Shown in pieces: positions 45,391 through 53,886 of a stretch of DNA of 64,000 nucleotides. The DNA lies in the NCBI RefSeq assembly GCF_010500215.1, contig NZ_JAAGOY010000007.1, forward strand, positions 714,501 through 778,500, written 5' to 3'. A program made the position numbers and the translations under genes. The stretch's first letter is position 1. Every line of letters starts with the position of its first letter. Source of the stretch: Aliiroseovarius sp. PrR006 (GTDB taxonomy: Bacteria; Pseudomonadota; Alphaproteobacteria; Rhodobacterales; Rhodobacteraceae). The notes under the pieces are model-generated. The model saw nothing but the letters and a program-made list of their open reading frames with translations. It searched no databases and was not told the origin of the DNA.

Positions 45391-46311
45391 ATGTTCAAAT
45401 ACAAAAGCCCCCTGAGCCGGCTGCTCGAAGGTAGCGCTAAACACGCGAATAAGGACGATTCCCACGAGGATGATCGCGATGAAGCCGCGGAAGAGCCGAT
45501 TGCGGATCTGAACGCCCTTCGACAAGTTCTGGCCGGTGGCAATCAGACCGCTGAAGCCGAGACCGAAGAACCTGCGGAAGAGCTGGTTGCCGAAGACGTT
45601 CAGATCGACGAAATCCGCGTCGAAGACATCGCGCCGCTTGAGGTCGAAGAGACCCCGGTGGTCGAGGAAGGCATCTTGTCCGAGGACGACGCCGCAGATA
45701 CGATCGTAAGCACGATCCTGGCCGAAGATCTGCCCGGACGGACGCCTGACATCGAACTGACAGAAACGCTGGAAGTTGCCGAAGTTCCGCAGGTTGATGA
45801 GCCGGTCGACACCGCGCCAGAACCTGTCGAGGCTGCAGCCCCTGCCCCAGCTGCCGACCGCAGCGAACGCGTAAAGACCACCTTCCTAGGCTTCGAACGT
45901 CCAGACGCACATGTTCAGGACAGCATGGAAGCTGCTCCGGTATCAAAGCAGGTGGTCGAGCAGAACTCGTTCCCTGTCGGCTGGCTGGTCGTCACTCAAG
46001 GCCCGGGTCGCGGCACCAGCTTCACGCTGGTCGCAGGTTTGGCGCAGATCGGTCGCAATGACGACCAGGCAGTTCAGCTGGACTTTGGCGACAACGGCAT
46101 TTCGCGCGCTGGACACGCGGTCGTGGCATACAACGTCGAAGATCGGACCTGCTATCTGGGTCACGGCGGCAAGGCCAATTTGGTGCGCCTGAATGGCGGC
46201 CCGGTTCTTAGCACTGTTCCCCTGTCGAACGGCGACATGATCCGCATCAGCGACACCACCTTGCGGTTTGTTGCGTTCTGCGATGACGTCTTCGACTGGC
46301 AGGACAGCTAA
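45391..46311 (+). CDS. FHA-domain protein
   Basis: 306 residues. Residues 1-190 are acidic and disordered-looking (rich in Glu/Asp/Pro/Ala). A C-terminal forkhead-associated domain (about 195-302) carries the phosphothreonine-binding pattern GR (221-222) and SRAGHAVV (238-245). A short conserved-looking motif RVKTTFLGFE (160-169) just before the FHA domain contains two threonines that could be kinase targets, as in proteins where a phosphorylated N-terminus binds its own FHA. ATG 45391 is used; an upstream TTG has no clear ribosome site. The PP2C gene starts 2 bp later. Confidence 0.82.
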   Translation: MFKYKSPLSRLLEGSAKHANKDDSHEDDRDEAAEEPIADLNALRQVLAGGNQTAEAETEEPAEELVAEDVQIDEIRVEDIAPLEVEETPVVEEGILSEDDAADTIVSTILAEDLPGRTPDIELTETLEVAEVPQVDEPVDTAPEPVEAAAPAPAADRSERVKTTFLGFERPDAHVQDSMEAAPVSKQVVEQNSFPVGWLVVTQGPGRGTSFTLVAGLAQIGRNDDQAVQLDFGDNGISRAGHAVVAYNVEDRTCYLGHGGKANLVRLNGGPVLSTVPLSNGDMIRISDTTLRFVAFCDDVFDWQDS

Positions 46312-46313
46312 AC

Positions 46314-47099
46314 ATGTTGGCCAACCCGGCATATGATATCGCCCTAGTGGCTGATCAGGGCAAACGGGATACCCAAGAAGACGCAATTGCTGCGCGTTTC
46401 TTCGATGCCCTTGATACAGGATATGTCGTCGTCGCTGACGGCATGGGCGGTCATGATGCTGGGGACGTTGCCTCGGGTCTTGTGAAAACCACGTGGCAGT
46501 CCGAGCTGGACGGCCTTTTGGAAAACGGTGGGTGCGATGATGATCAGGTCTCGGAAAACCTGACCCAAATCGCGCTGCGCACCAACGACGCCGTTGCAAC
46601 CTATCTGGAAGAGAACGGATCCGAAATTCGGATGGGTTCAACCCTTTTGGGTGTGCTGTTGCGCGGCAAGCATCTGAACTGGGTCTCGGTCGGGGATTCA
46701 CCGCTGTATCTGTGCCGCAACGGCTTCATGATGCAGATCAACGAGGACCACTCGATGGCCCCGATGATCGATGCGCAGATCTCGGATGGCACCCTGTCCG
46801 AGGAAGAGGCCCGCACCCATCCCGACCGCAATCAGCTGACCTCGGTCATCATGGGTGCGCCGGTGCCCAAGCTGGACTGCCCGGACGCGCCGGTCGAACT
46901 GGCAAAGGGGGATGTGATTTTGGCGGCCAGCGATGGCCTTCAATATCTGGATGATGAACAGATCCAGACCCTTGCCAGCTCCTACAAGGATCACCCCGCC
47001 CGCGATCTTGCCGTTGCTCTTGTTCAGGCGCTGCGGGCCAAGGCCCACCCTGATCAGGACAACGTCACGATTGCCGTGATCAAACCCCTGAATATTTGA
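46314..47099 (+). CDS. PP2C-family (PPM) protein phosphatase
   Basis: 261 residues. All main PPM motifs are visible: RDTQEDA (metal), VVVADGMGGHDAG (metal), MGSTLLGVL, VGDSPLYL, LAASDGLQYL and the final metal aspartate in PDQDNVTI. It dephosphorylates Ser/Thr phosphoproteins using manganese or magnesium. Two bases from the FHA gene, so it is the direct antagonist of the kinase at 43169. No membrane segment; cytoplasmic. Confidence 0.9.
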   Translation: MLANPAYDIALVADQGKRDTQEDAIAARFFDALDTGYVVVADGMGGHDAGDVASGLVKTTWQSELDGLLENGGCDDDQVSENLTQIALRTNDAVATYLEENGSEIRMGSTLLGVLLRGKHLNWVSVGDSPLYLCRNGFMMQINEDHSMAPMIDAQISDGTLSEEEARTHPDRNQLTSVIMGAPVPKLDCPDAPVELAKGDVILAASDGLQYLDDEQIQTLASSYKDHPARDLAVALVQALRAKAHPDQDNVTIAVIKPLNI

Positions 47100-47132
47100 A
47101 ACGACGCTTCTAACTGAGGACCCAAAAGAAAT

Positions 47133-48395
47133 ATGAGAAACCTCTTCTTCGCATCCGGTCTGGCCCTGACTGCAATCACCGGTACCGCCTTCGCTCAAGA
47201 GGCTTGTTCGAATTATGTGGTCGAACGCGGCGACAGCCTGCGCCAGATTTCATTGCGTGTATTCGGCAGTACGGATTTCCGCCCGATTTATAACGCGAAC
47301 AAGGATGCCATCGGGAAAGACCCCAACATCATTCGTTTGGGCATGACCCTGAAGATCCCCTGCCCGACGGCACGCGAAGCGGCACACGCCGCGACCGTCA
47401 CCGAGGCAGAGAAAATGGCGCGCGAGATGTCAGCCGAGCTGATTGCTGATGCCGAAGCCCGCGCAGCAGCCGCCATTGCCGAGGCCGAGGCCCGTGTTGC
47501 GAATGCCGAAGCGGAAGCACTGAAGGCCAGCGAAGAAGCCGTCGCTGCAGCAAAAGCAGAAGCGACAGCCGCCATCGAAGCCGCCCGCGCGGAAGGTGCA
47601 GCGTTGATCCGCAAGGCTGGAACGCAAGATGCGTCGCCCGTCGATGAACGTCAGATCCTGCTGATTACCGGTGGCAACTATGCCCCCTTCACCGACGAAG
47701 CCCTGCCCAATCGCGGCCTATATACCAAGCTGGTGGAAACCGCGTTTCTGCGCGCCGCACCCGAGCAGGCTTACAAAATTCAGTTCGTGAACGACTGGAG
47801 CTCGCATCTGGATCTGTTGATGCCAACGCTTGCGTTTGACGGCACCTTCCCGTGGTCTCGCCCCCATTGCGAAGAAGCCGACGCTCTGTCGGAAAGCGAC
47901 CGCACCCGCTGCGAGACCTATAACTTCTCGAACCCCTTCTACGAAGTGGTCGATACCTATTTCGCACGGAACGGGTCGGGTTATGAAACTGCCATGAGCC
48001 ACGCAGACTTTGCGGGCGCCACGATTTGCCGCCCGGAAGGCTGGTCGTTGACCCATATGGACGCGGTCGGCTTGTATGAACCCGCGATCACTCTGTTCCG
48101 TCCCATCGAACCCGACGCCTGTTTCGACGCCGTTGCCAACGGCACCGTCGATATCGTCGCGATCGAAGCGCACCTCGCCGTCGAGGCCATCAGCCGCCTT
48201 GGCTATCAGGACGAGATTATCGAGAACCCCAACCTAGCGGCAATCAAGGGTCTGAATGTCATGACCCACGTGGATAACCCTGACGGGGAAGCTGTTCTTG
48301 AGATCCTGAACCGCGGTCTGGACATCATGCAGCAATCTGGAGAATGGCGGGACATCGTGTCCACCGCTCTGCGTCATCAAATGGAAAATAGCTAA
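47133..48395 (+). CDS. Secreted LysM plus coiled-coil plus solute-binding-like protein
   Basis: 420 residues. Signal peptide 1-21 (TAFAQE). A LysM domain (25-77) is bracketed by two cysteines (C25, C77) that could close it by a disulfide. A long alanine/glutamate coiled coil (about 82-160) acts as spacer. Then a type 3 solute-binding-like domain (about 170-415) begins ILLITGGNYAPFTDEALP. The LysM would hold it on peptidoglycan and the domain would bind a small ligand. No ABC permease is encoded nearby, so it is probably a sensor rather than a transporter part. The next gene is a shorter paralogue. Confidence 0.72.
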   Translation: MRNLFFASGLALTAITGTAFAQEACSNYVVERGDSLRQISLRVFGSTDFRPIYNANKDAIGKDPNIIRLGMTLKIPCPTAREAAHAATVTEAEKMAREMSAELIADAEARAAAAIAEAEARVANAEAEALKASEEAVAAAKAEATAAIEAARAEGAALIRKAGTQDASPVDERQILLITGGNYAPFTDEALPNRGLYTKLVETAFLRAAPEQAYKIQFVNDWSSHLDLLMPTLAFDGTFPWSRPHCEEADALSESDRTRCETYNFSNPFYEVVDTYFARNGSGYETAMSHADFAGATICRPEGWSLTHMDAVGLYEPAITLFRPIEPDACFDAVANGTVDIVAIEAHLAVEAISRLGYQDEIIENPNLAAIKGLNVMTHVDNPDGEAVLEILNRGLDIMQQSGEWRDIVSTALRHQMENS

Positions 48396-48434
48396 GGCCG
48401 TTTCAGGCCGATAAGAATACCTGGAGGATAGGAA

Positions 48435-49535
48435 ATGTTTAAACAAACTGCGAAAAAGCTCGCAATCGCGACAACCGCCACCGTCGCCTTGTCGGCTGGC
48501 GTGGCAAGCGCTCAGCAGGCCTGTACCAACTATACCGTAGCTGACGGTGACACGCTGGCGACGATTGCGATCACAGCGTATGGCACCTCGAACTACCAGC
48601 AGATCTTCAACGCCAACCGCAATATCGTAAGTAACCCCAACGACCTGGAACAGGGTCTGGTGCTGGTCCTGCCCTGTGAGGATGGCAGCTTGCCCGACGG
48701 TCGTTCGGCTCAGGAAGTGATTGCCGCGGAAGAAAGCCGTTTCGAAGCTACCCGTCGTTCGAACGCCTATGAACCTCCGATCCGTCTGGTGACGGGCAAC
48801 GGCTGGGCACCTTTCACCGATGAATCGCTGAATGGCGGCGGTTTCATGACCCGTATCGCAACCACCAGCCTTCACCGTGCTGGCAACTCGCGCGATTACT
48901 CGGTCAGCTTTGTGGATGACTGGGGCGCACACCTCAGCACGCTGCTGCCGCTTGGCGCGTTCGACGTATCCATTGCATGGACCATGCCCGACTGTACCAA
49001 CCGCTCGTATGAATGGTCGGACGAGACCACCACGCGCTGCACGCAATTCTACGCGACTGTCCCCGTCTATGACACCGTGCGTGGCTTCTACACCCTGCCG
49101 GAAAGCTCGTACGTGACCGCGACCACCTTTGCGGAATTCGAAGGTGCCACCATCTGCCGTATGGACGGCTGGAGCATGATCGACCTTGAGGAACAAGGTC
49201 TGAACGTAGACAACGTGACTGTTATTCGCCCCAAGACCGCGCGCGAATGTCTGGATGCTGTTCTGAATGGCACCGCCGACGCAGCATCGTTCGAAGTTCA
49301 GCTTGCTGCAGACACCATGAGCGAAATGGGTCTGACCCAGAACGATCTGGTCGAGAACCCCTTTGTATCGACCCTGTCGTCGCTGGCCTTCCTGGTACAC
49401 CGCACCAACCCGTTTGGCCGCCAGTACGTCGCCATGATGAACAAAGGCCTGAACGAGATGCGTGAGTCGGGTGAATGGTACGCCATCATCTCGGACACCC
49501 TGCGCGAGCATAACGACCGCATGAACGCGAACTAA
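48435..49535 (+). CDS. Secreted LysM plus solute-binding-like protein
   Basis: 366 residues, paralogue of the preceding gene but without the coiled-coil spacer. Signal peptide 1-26 (VASAQ). LysM domain between C30 and C81, then the solute-binding-like domain (about 112-360: PIRLVTGNGWAPFTDESL ... NKGLNEMRESGEWYAII). The strong ribosome site GGAGG lies before ATG 48435. It ends the locus; a clear terminator follows at 49562. The ligand is not deducible. Confidence 0.72.
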   Translation: MFKQTAKKLAIATTATVALSAGVASAQQACTNYTVADGDTLATIAITAYGTSNYQQIFNANRNIVSNPNDLEQGLVLVLPCEDGSLPDGRSAQEVIAAEESRFEATRRSNAYEPPIRLVTGNGWAPFTDESLNGGGFMTRIATTSLHRAGNSRDYSVSFVDDWGAHLSTLLPLGAFDVSIAWTMPDCTNRSYEWSDETTTRCTQFYATVPVYDTVRGFYTLPESSYVTATTFAEFEGATICRMDGWSMIDLEEQGLNVDNVTVIRPKTARECLDAVLNGTADAASFEVQLAADTMSEMGLTQNDLVENPFVSTLSSLAFLVHRTNPFGRQYVAMMNKGLNEMRESGEWYAIISDTLREHNDRMNAN

Positions 49536-49561
49536 GCCACACCGCTTAGTCTAAAAATGCG

Positions 49562-49594
49562 AATGGCCGGCAAATATGCCGGCCATTTTCGTTT
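49562..49594 (+). terminator. Rho-independent terminator closing the dynamin/kinase locus
   Basis: AATGGCCGGC (49562-49571) pairs with GCCGGCCATT (49578-49587) around AAATAT, followed by TTCGTTT. Confidence 0.85.
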
Positions 49595-49638
49595 AAAAGG
49601 TGCTCCTGATCCTTCCGGCGCGCTGTCAGGTAAAAGCC

Positions 49639-50043
49639 CTATTCCTTGGGCTCAGCAGCATAGCTCAGTACCATATCGCGCAGCGTGACCAGCCCGCAGG
49701 CTTTGCCATGTTCAATCACCAAAGCGCGGCGGTGATCCAGACGCGACAGAAGCCGTACCGCGTATTTCACAGCCATATGATCCGAGACGGTCAGGGCGGG
49801 CTTGTCCATCACCTCGTAGACATTGGTGCGATCCAGCGACTTGTTCAGCGCAATCGCCCGTTCAGCGATCATGTCGATCGAGACGATGGCGTATTCATCA
49901 TCCTCGTGCCGCCGTTCGATCACCAGCGCGGTGACGCCCTTGGCCTCCATCTCGTTCACGGCTTCGCGCACAGTTGCCAGACCAGAGATCATATAGATCG
50001 TGCCCTGCATCACATCGCGGACCTTCTTCTTGTTCTCGTCCAT
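49639..50043 (-). CDS. CBS-domain protein
   Basis: 134 residues made of a CBS pair (Bateman module): VRDVMQGTIYMISGLATVREAVNEMEAKG for repeat 1 (cited in part: VRDVMQG, TVREAVNEM) and VYEVMDKPALTVSDHMAVKYA for repeat 2 (VYEVMDKP, HRRALVIEHG). Such modules bind adenosine nucleotides and gate transporters or enzymes. ATG 50043 overlaps the stop of the PII-like gene (TGATG). Last gene of the DUF1538 operon, so it probably senses energy state for the transporter. Confidence 0.85.
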   Translation of the reverse strand: MDENKKKVRDVMQGTIYMISGLATVREAVNEMEAKGVTALVIERRHEDDEYAIVSIDMIAERAIALNKSLDRTNVYEVMDKPALTVSDHMAVKYAVRLLSRLDHRRALVIEHGKACGLVTLRDMVLSYAAEPKE

Positions 50044-50396
50044 CACAAGTCCTCCTTGCTGATTTCCTCCTGGATCGAGGCGATCTGGCCCGACAGGCCA
50101 ATGGCGTCCTCGATATCCAGTTGGAAGGCGACCCCGGTTCCGGGATCTTCGTCAAATCGACAGGCCGCACCGATGCTTTCAAGGATCAGTCGGCTGTGGT
50201 GTTCTTCGACCATAAACAGGATCACGTCGCGCTGCCCGGCGACGGTCAGGCCAAAGAAGCTCTTGGTCGGGTGGAGCCCCTCGCCCCGCGCCGAGGTGAT
50301 GACGGTACACCCGGTTGCGCCCTTCTCGCGGGCCGCTTCGATGGCGGTGTCCGTCAGTTCATCCTGTGTCATCACTATGATCAGTTTAAACTTCAT
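50043..50396 (-). CDS. PII-like signalling protein
   Basis: 117 residues, similar in fold pattern to PII nitrogen regulators ([19 protein letters not shown]..., RDVILFMVEEHHSRLILESI). It lacks the long T-loop with the uridylylation tyrosine, so it is a PII-like relative and not GlnB/GlnK. It overlaps the upstream DUF1538 gene by 11 bases. AAGGAGAG before ATG 50396. Likely binds a nucleotide or small anion and controls the membrane partner. Confidence 0.7.
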   Translation of the reverse strand: MKFKLIIVMTQDELTDTAIEAAREKGATGCTVITSARGEGLHPTKSFFGLTVAGQRDVILFMVEEHHSRLILESIGAACRFDEDPGTGVAFQLDIEDAIGLSGQIASIQEEISKEDL

Positions 50397-51183
50397 GGTT
50401 CTCTCCTTGGCTGTCCTGATCGGCCTTGCGGCGCGACAACCAGTTGCTGATTTGGGCATAGCCCATCACGGTAATCATGGGAAATAGGCTGGCCAAGGCA
50501 ATCAGGCCGAACCCGTCCAGAAGGGGACTGCGCCCCGGCACGGTGCTGGCAAGGCCCAACCCAAGGGCCGCCACCAAAGGCACCGTCACGGTCGAGGTCG
50601 TCACCCCGCCGCTGTCATAGGCCAGCGGAATGATCATGCGCGGGGCCATGAGGGTCTGGATCACGACGATCACATAGCCCACGATCATGTATTGATAGAG
50701 CGGCGTGCCCGTCACGATGCGGAAGGTCCCCACCGCAAGGCTGATCGCCACCCCGAACGCCACGGCGATGCGCAATCCATTGGCCTTCACCGCACCACCC
50801 GATGCTTCCTGCGCTTTCAGGGCGACGGCAATCAAGGACGGCTCGGCGATGGTGGTCGCAAAGCCGATGGCGAAGGCGAAGATATAGACCCAGTAGTAAT
50901 CCAGCCACGCGACTGCGGCGCCGGGCTCGATACCTAAAAAGGCCGGGTCAGTCAGCTGTGCGGCCATCTCGCGCCCCAGCGGGAACAGAGCAAGCTCCAG
51001 CCCTGACAGGAACAGCGCGAGACCCAAGAGCACATAGAACATACCCATCGCCACTTTCTTGGGATGGGGAATGGGTTTGCGCAGGATCACGAGCTGGAAC
51101 AGCAAAAGCACCGCCGCGATGGGCAGCACATCGCGCACTACGCTAAGGAAGGTCCACAAAAGGTCCGTCAGGATCGTGATCAT
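50386..51183 (-). CDS. DUF1538 membrane protein, second subunit
   Basis: 265 residues, about seven hydrophobic segments. Shares with the upstream gene the family signatures [12 protein letters not shown] and [27 protein letters not shown] (in parts: [21 protein letters not shown]). From memory, a DUF1538 pair called UmpAB was reported as a two-component Na+(Li+,K+)/H+ antiporter in Halomonas; if that applies, this is a cation/proton antiporter half. ATGA overlap with the first subunit. Confidence 0.8.
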   Translation of the reverse strand: MITILTDLLWTFLSVVRDVLPIAAVLLLFQLVILRKPIPHPKKVAMGMFYVLLGLALFLSGLELALFPLGREMAAQLTDPAFLGIEPGAAVAWLDYYWVYIFAFAIGFATTIAEPSLIAVALKAQEASGGAVKANGLRIAVAFGVAISLAVGTFRIVTGTPLYQYMIVGYVIVVIQTLMAPRMIIPLAYDSGGVTTSTVTVPLVAALGLGLASTVPGRSPLLDGFGLIALASLFPMITVMGYAQISNWLSRRKADQDSQGENHEV

Positions 51184-51920
51184 GTCGCCACCACCAATCC
51201 GAACAGCAGCACGAAGATGATCGGCATCAGCGAGGCAAAGGCGATCAACCCGAACCCGTCGATCATAGGGTTACGCCCTTTAATGACGGATGCCAAACCG
51301 ACGCCCAGCGCCGTAACAAGCGGCACCGTAATGGTCGAGGTCGTGACGCCCCCGCTGTCATAAGCAATCCCCACGATCTCGCGCGGGGCGATGGGGGTCA
51401 GGGCCACAACGCAGATATATCCCCCGATGATTAACCACTGGATCGGCCAGCCCATCAGGATGCGGAAGACGCCCAAGACCAGAGATGCGCCAACAGACGC
51501 GGCCACAGTATAGCGCAGGGCGGTGGCCATGAAGCTCAGTTCGGCTTCGCTTTGTCCAATCACGCCGGCCTCGGACATGACGGTCGCGGCCTCGGCCCCG
51601 ACGGCAATCAGGGCGGGCTCGGCAACGGTGGTCCCGAAGCCAAGGCTGAAGGCAAAGAGGACCAGCAAGGGAAGCGAGCCACGCAGGGCCAGCGCATTCG
51701 CCAGCGCCTCGCCCAGCGGGAACAGCGCCATGTCGAGGCCACGGATGAACACGGTCAGACCCAGCAGGACAAACAAAAAGCCCAGCGCAAACTGTCCAAT
51801 GTTGTCAATCGGTTGCTGCAGAACGACAAGCTGAAAGAAACCCACGATCAAAAGGATCGGGGCAAGGTCGCGGGCGGTCCCGCCCAAATAGCCGAACAGC
51901 TTTCCAAGCGTATCGGTCAT
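51180..51920 (-). CDS. DUF1538 membrane protein, first subunit
   Basis: 246 residues, about seven hydrophobic segments. It has the same core motifs as the next gene ([27 protein letters not shown]). The pair probably forms a heteromeric transporter in the inner membrane. First gene of the four-gene unit DUF1538-DUF1538-PII-like-CBS, where the last two products look like regulators. The overlap of all four genes suggests tight stoichiometry. Confidence 0.8.
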   Translation of the reverse strand: MTDTLGKLFGYLGGTARDLAPILLIVGFFQLVVLQQPIDNIGQFALGFLFVLLGLTVFIRGLDMALFPLGEALANALALRGSLPLLVLFAFSLGFGTTVAEPALIAVGAEAATVMSEAGVIGQSEAELSFMATALRYTVAASVGASLVLGVFRILMGWPIQWLIIGGYICVVALTPIAPREIVGIAYDSGGVTTSTITVPLVTALGVGLASVIKGRNPMIDGFGLIAFASLMPIIFVLLFGLVVAT

Positions 51921-52023
51921 ATGCCCCTTCCTGTGTCGCGCGTTGGGTTATGCATTCATACCAATGATGTAACAGCCACATGGCGACAGCGCGAGCTATG
52001 ATTGAAATCAAACCGGTTAGGCA

Positions 52024-52052
52024 AAAAAACACCCCCGGACGGGCCGGGGGTG
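52024..52052 (-). terminator. Rho-independent terminator of the aldehyde dehydrogenase gene
   Basis: Read on the minus strand: CACCCCCGG (52052-52044), a 5-nt loop (CCCGT), CCGGGGGTG (52038-52030), then TTTTTTT (52029-52023). Confidence 0.9.
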
Positions 52053-52076
52053 CGTGTGTTCCGTCTGTAGTGTGTA

Positions 52077-53516
52077 TCAGTCGTTCGACCAGCCCGACAC
52101 GGCTTTGACTTCCAGGAAGTCCTCGATCCCCATAATGCCGCCCTCGCGTCCGTTGCCGGACTGCTTGTAGCCACCGAAAGGCGAGCCTGCGGCGCGCGAG
52201 GTGCCGTTCATCTCGACCATGCCCGAGCGCATCTGGCGGGCCACGCGATTGGCGCGGGCGCCGTCCTGCGTCTGGATATAGTTGGTCAGGCCATAGACGG
52301 TGTCATTGGCGATCTCGACGGCTTCTTCTTCGGTGTCAAACTTCATGATCGACAGAACCGGGCCGAAGATTTCCTCGCGACCGATGGTCATGTCATTGGT
52401 CACGTCGGCAAAGACGGTCGGTTTCACGAAGTAACCTTTGTTCAGACCGTCCGGACGCCCAGTGCCACCCGCCACAAGGCGTGCGCCTTCGTCGATACCC
52501 GTTTGGATCAGATCCTGGATCTTGTTCCACTGAAGTTCGTTCACAACGGGACCAATGTGGCGGCCTTCTTCCGATGCGGGGCCAACTTGAACTTTGCCCG
52601 CGACCTCGGCAGCTTCTTCCACCACACGATCATAGATCGAGCTTTGAACCAGCATACGCGACGGCGCGTTACAACTTTGACCAGTGTTCTGCATCATGTG
52701 CAGCACGCCGCGTTTCACGGCTTTCTCGTCCGCGTCTTCAAACAGGATGTTGGCGCCCTTGCCGCCAAGTTCCAGCGCCACGCGCTTGATCGAGTCAGCA
52801 GCCGCTTTCGAAATCGCGATGCCTGCACGGGTCGAGCCGGTGAAGCTGACCATGTCCACGTCAGGATGCGAGGTCAGCTGGCTGCCGACGCCCATACCGT
52901 CGCCATTCACCATGTTGTAGACGCCAGCGGGGGTGCCGGCCTCGTCCATGATCTCGGACCAGACGATCGAAGACAGCGGCGCGACCTCGGACGGTTTCAG
53001 AACCATGGTGCAGCCCGCAGCGGCCGCAGCCACAACCTTCAGCGTCACTTGGTTCATCGGCCAGTTCCACGGCGTGATCAGCGCGGTCACACCGATGGGT
53101 TCATAGAGCAGACGGTCGTTCGGGGCACGCTCGCTCAGCATCTTGTCGAATTCGAAATCCTTGAAGGCACGGATGAAGTTTTGGATGTGCCAGCTGCCCG
53201 CGCCCACCTGCGAGCTGCGCGACAGATCAATCGGCGCGCCCATCTCAAGGCTCATGGCTTGCGCCAGATCTTCAGAACGGCGGTTGTAGATCTCGAGGAT
53301 GCTTTCGATCAATTCCAGGCGTTCGGCCTTGGACGAAAAACCCCAAGTCTTGAAGGCTTCCTTGGCGGCGGCCACGGCGGCATCCGTATCCGCCTGATCA
53401 CCAAGCGAGATGACCGCGCAGACCTCTTCGGTCGAAGGGTCAATCACATTGCAATCGTTGGCGGCGGCTGGGGCGACCCATTTGCCGTTGATGTAAAAGT
53501 CGCGTTTCTCGATCAT
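52077..53516 (-). CDS. NAD(P)-dependent aldehyde dehydrogenase
   Basis: 479 residues, the standard ALDH length. The catalytic cysteine is C282 in NTGQSCNAPSR and the general base E249 in LELGGKG. ITPWNWP and FTGSTRAG are the NAD-site and motif segments. The substrate is not clear; neighbours suggest an aromatic- or ring-cleavage-derived aldehyde, but it is transcriptionally separate from the homogentisate operon by a bidirectional terminator. ATG 53516 is used; an in-frame extension to 53588 would run into the operator palindrome. A perfect 18-bp palindrome sits at the promoter. Confidence 0.92.
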   Translation of the reverse strand: MIEKRDFYINGKWVAPAAANDCNVIDPSTEEVCAVISLGDQADTDAAVAAAKEAFKTWGFSSKAERLELIESILEIYNRRSEDLAQAMSLEMGAPIDLSRSSQVGAGSWHIQNFIRAFKDFEFDKMLSERAPNDRLLYEPIGVTALITPWNWPMNQVTLKVVAAAAAGCTMVLKPSEVAPLSSIVWSEIMDEAGTPAGVYNMVNGDGMGVGSQLTSHPDVDMVSFTGSTRAGIAISKAAADSIKRVALELGGKGANILFEDADEKAVKRGVLHMMQNTGQSCNAPSRMLVQSSIYDRVVEEAAEVAGKVQVGPASEEGRHIGPVVNELQWNKIQDLIQTGIDEGARLVAGGTGRPDGLNKGYFVKPTVFADVTNDMTIGREEIFGPVLSIMKFDTEEEAVEIANDTVYGLTNYIQTQDGARANRVARQMRSGMVEMNGTSRAAGSPFGGYKQSGNGREGGIMGIEDFLEVKAVSGWSND

Positions 53517-53586
53517 ATTCCTGACTCCTTGGACGGGTTTGCGGGCACTGTGGCACCAAGGCGCTGGTAGCGCAACCCGCGGAATC

Positions 53587-53604
53587 ATAATTTGATCAAA
53601 TTAT
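53587..53604. promoter_or_regulatory. Perfect 18-bp palindrome, probable operator
   Basis: ATAATTTGATCAAATTAT reads identically on both strands. It lies 70 bp upstream of the aldehyde dehydrogenase start, directly before and partly overlapping a good -10 (TATGAT, minus strand, 53589-53584). This position suits a repressor. The regulator is not encoded in the window. Confidence 0.7.
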
Positions 53605-53634
53605 CGACGGAAATCAAGTTCGTTCTAAAAGAAA

Positions 53635-53662
53635 GGGCCCGCGCAGGTCTGCACGGGCCCCC
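53635..53662. terminator. Bidirectional terminator after DUF2783 gene
   Basis: GGGCCCGCGCA (53635-53645) pairs with TGCACGGGCCC (53650-53660, one mismatch) around GGTC. T runs lie on both sides: TTTCTTTT for the minus strand and CCTTTTTT for the plus strand. Confidence 0.85.
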
Positions 53663-53692
53663 TTTTTTCGTCCGAAGACGATGCTTTCTGCC

Positions 53693-53881
53693 TTACTTTT
53701 CGGCAGCTTTCAGCGCTTGGCTCAGCACCTCGCGGTCGCCTACGTGGTTGGCCAGAACCAACACAAGGCGTGCGTTCAGCGCATCGCTGTCTTCTTTCGA
53801 CAGACCTTCATGCGCGGCGATAAGCTCGGCATAGAAATCGTCCACACCGTCGATGTTCGGGGTCAGGATCAGATCAGTCAT
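53693..53881 (-). CDS. DUF2783 small protein
   Basis: 62 residues. Matches the DUF2783 family, short proteins that nearly always accompany a PHBH-type FAD monooxygenase in alphaproteobacteria. Here it starts 5 bp after the stop of that monooxygenase, with the ribosome site GGAGTAAG. The role is unknown; a stability or assembly partner of the monooxygenase is the simplest guess. Confidence 0.8.
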   Translation of the reverse strand: MTDLILTPNIDGVDDFYAELIAAHEGLSKEDSDALNARLVLVLANHVGDREVLSQALKAAEK

Positions 53882-53886
53882 GGGGC

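Noticed and set aside
33945-49535. Type VI secretion gene cluster
   Set aside because: The kinase/FHA/PP2C set suggested it, but no sheath, Hcp, VgrG, ClpV or TssJLM-like gene is present.
47133-49535. ABC amino-acid transporter operon
   Set aside because: Two solute-binding-like proteins but no permease or ATPase; LysM domains are unusual for transport subunits.
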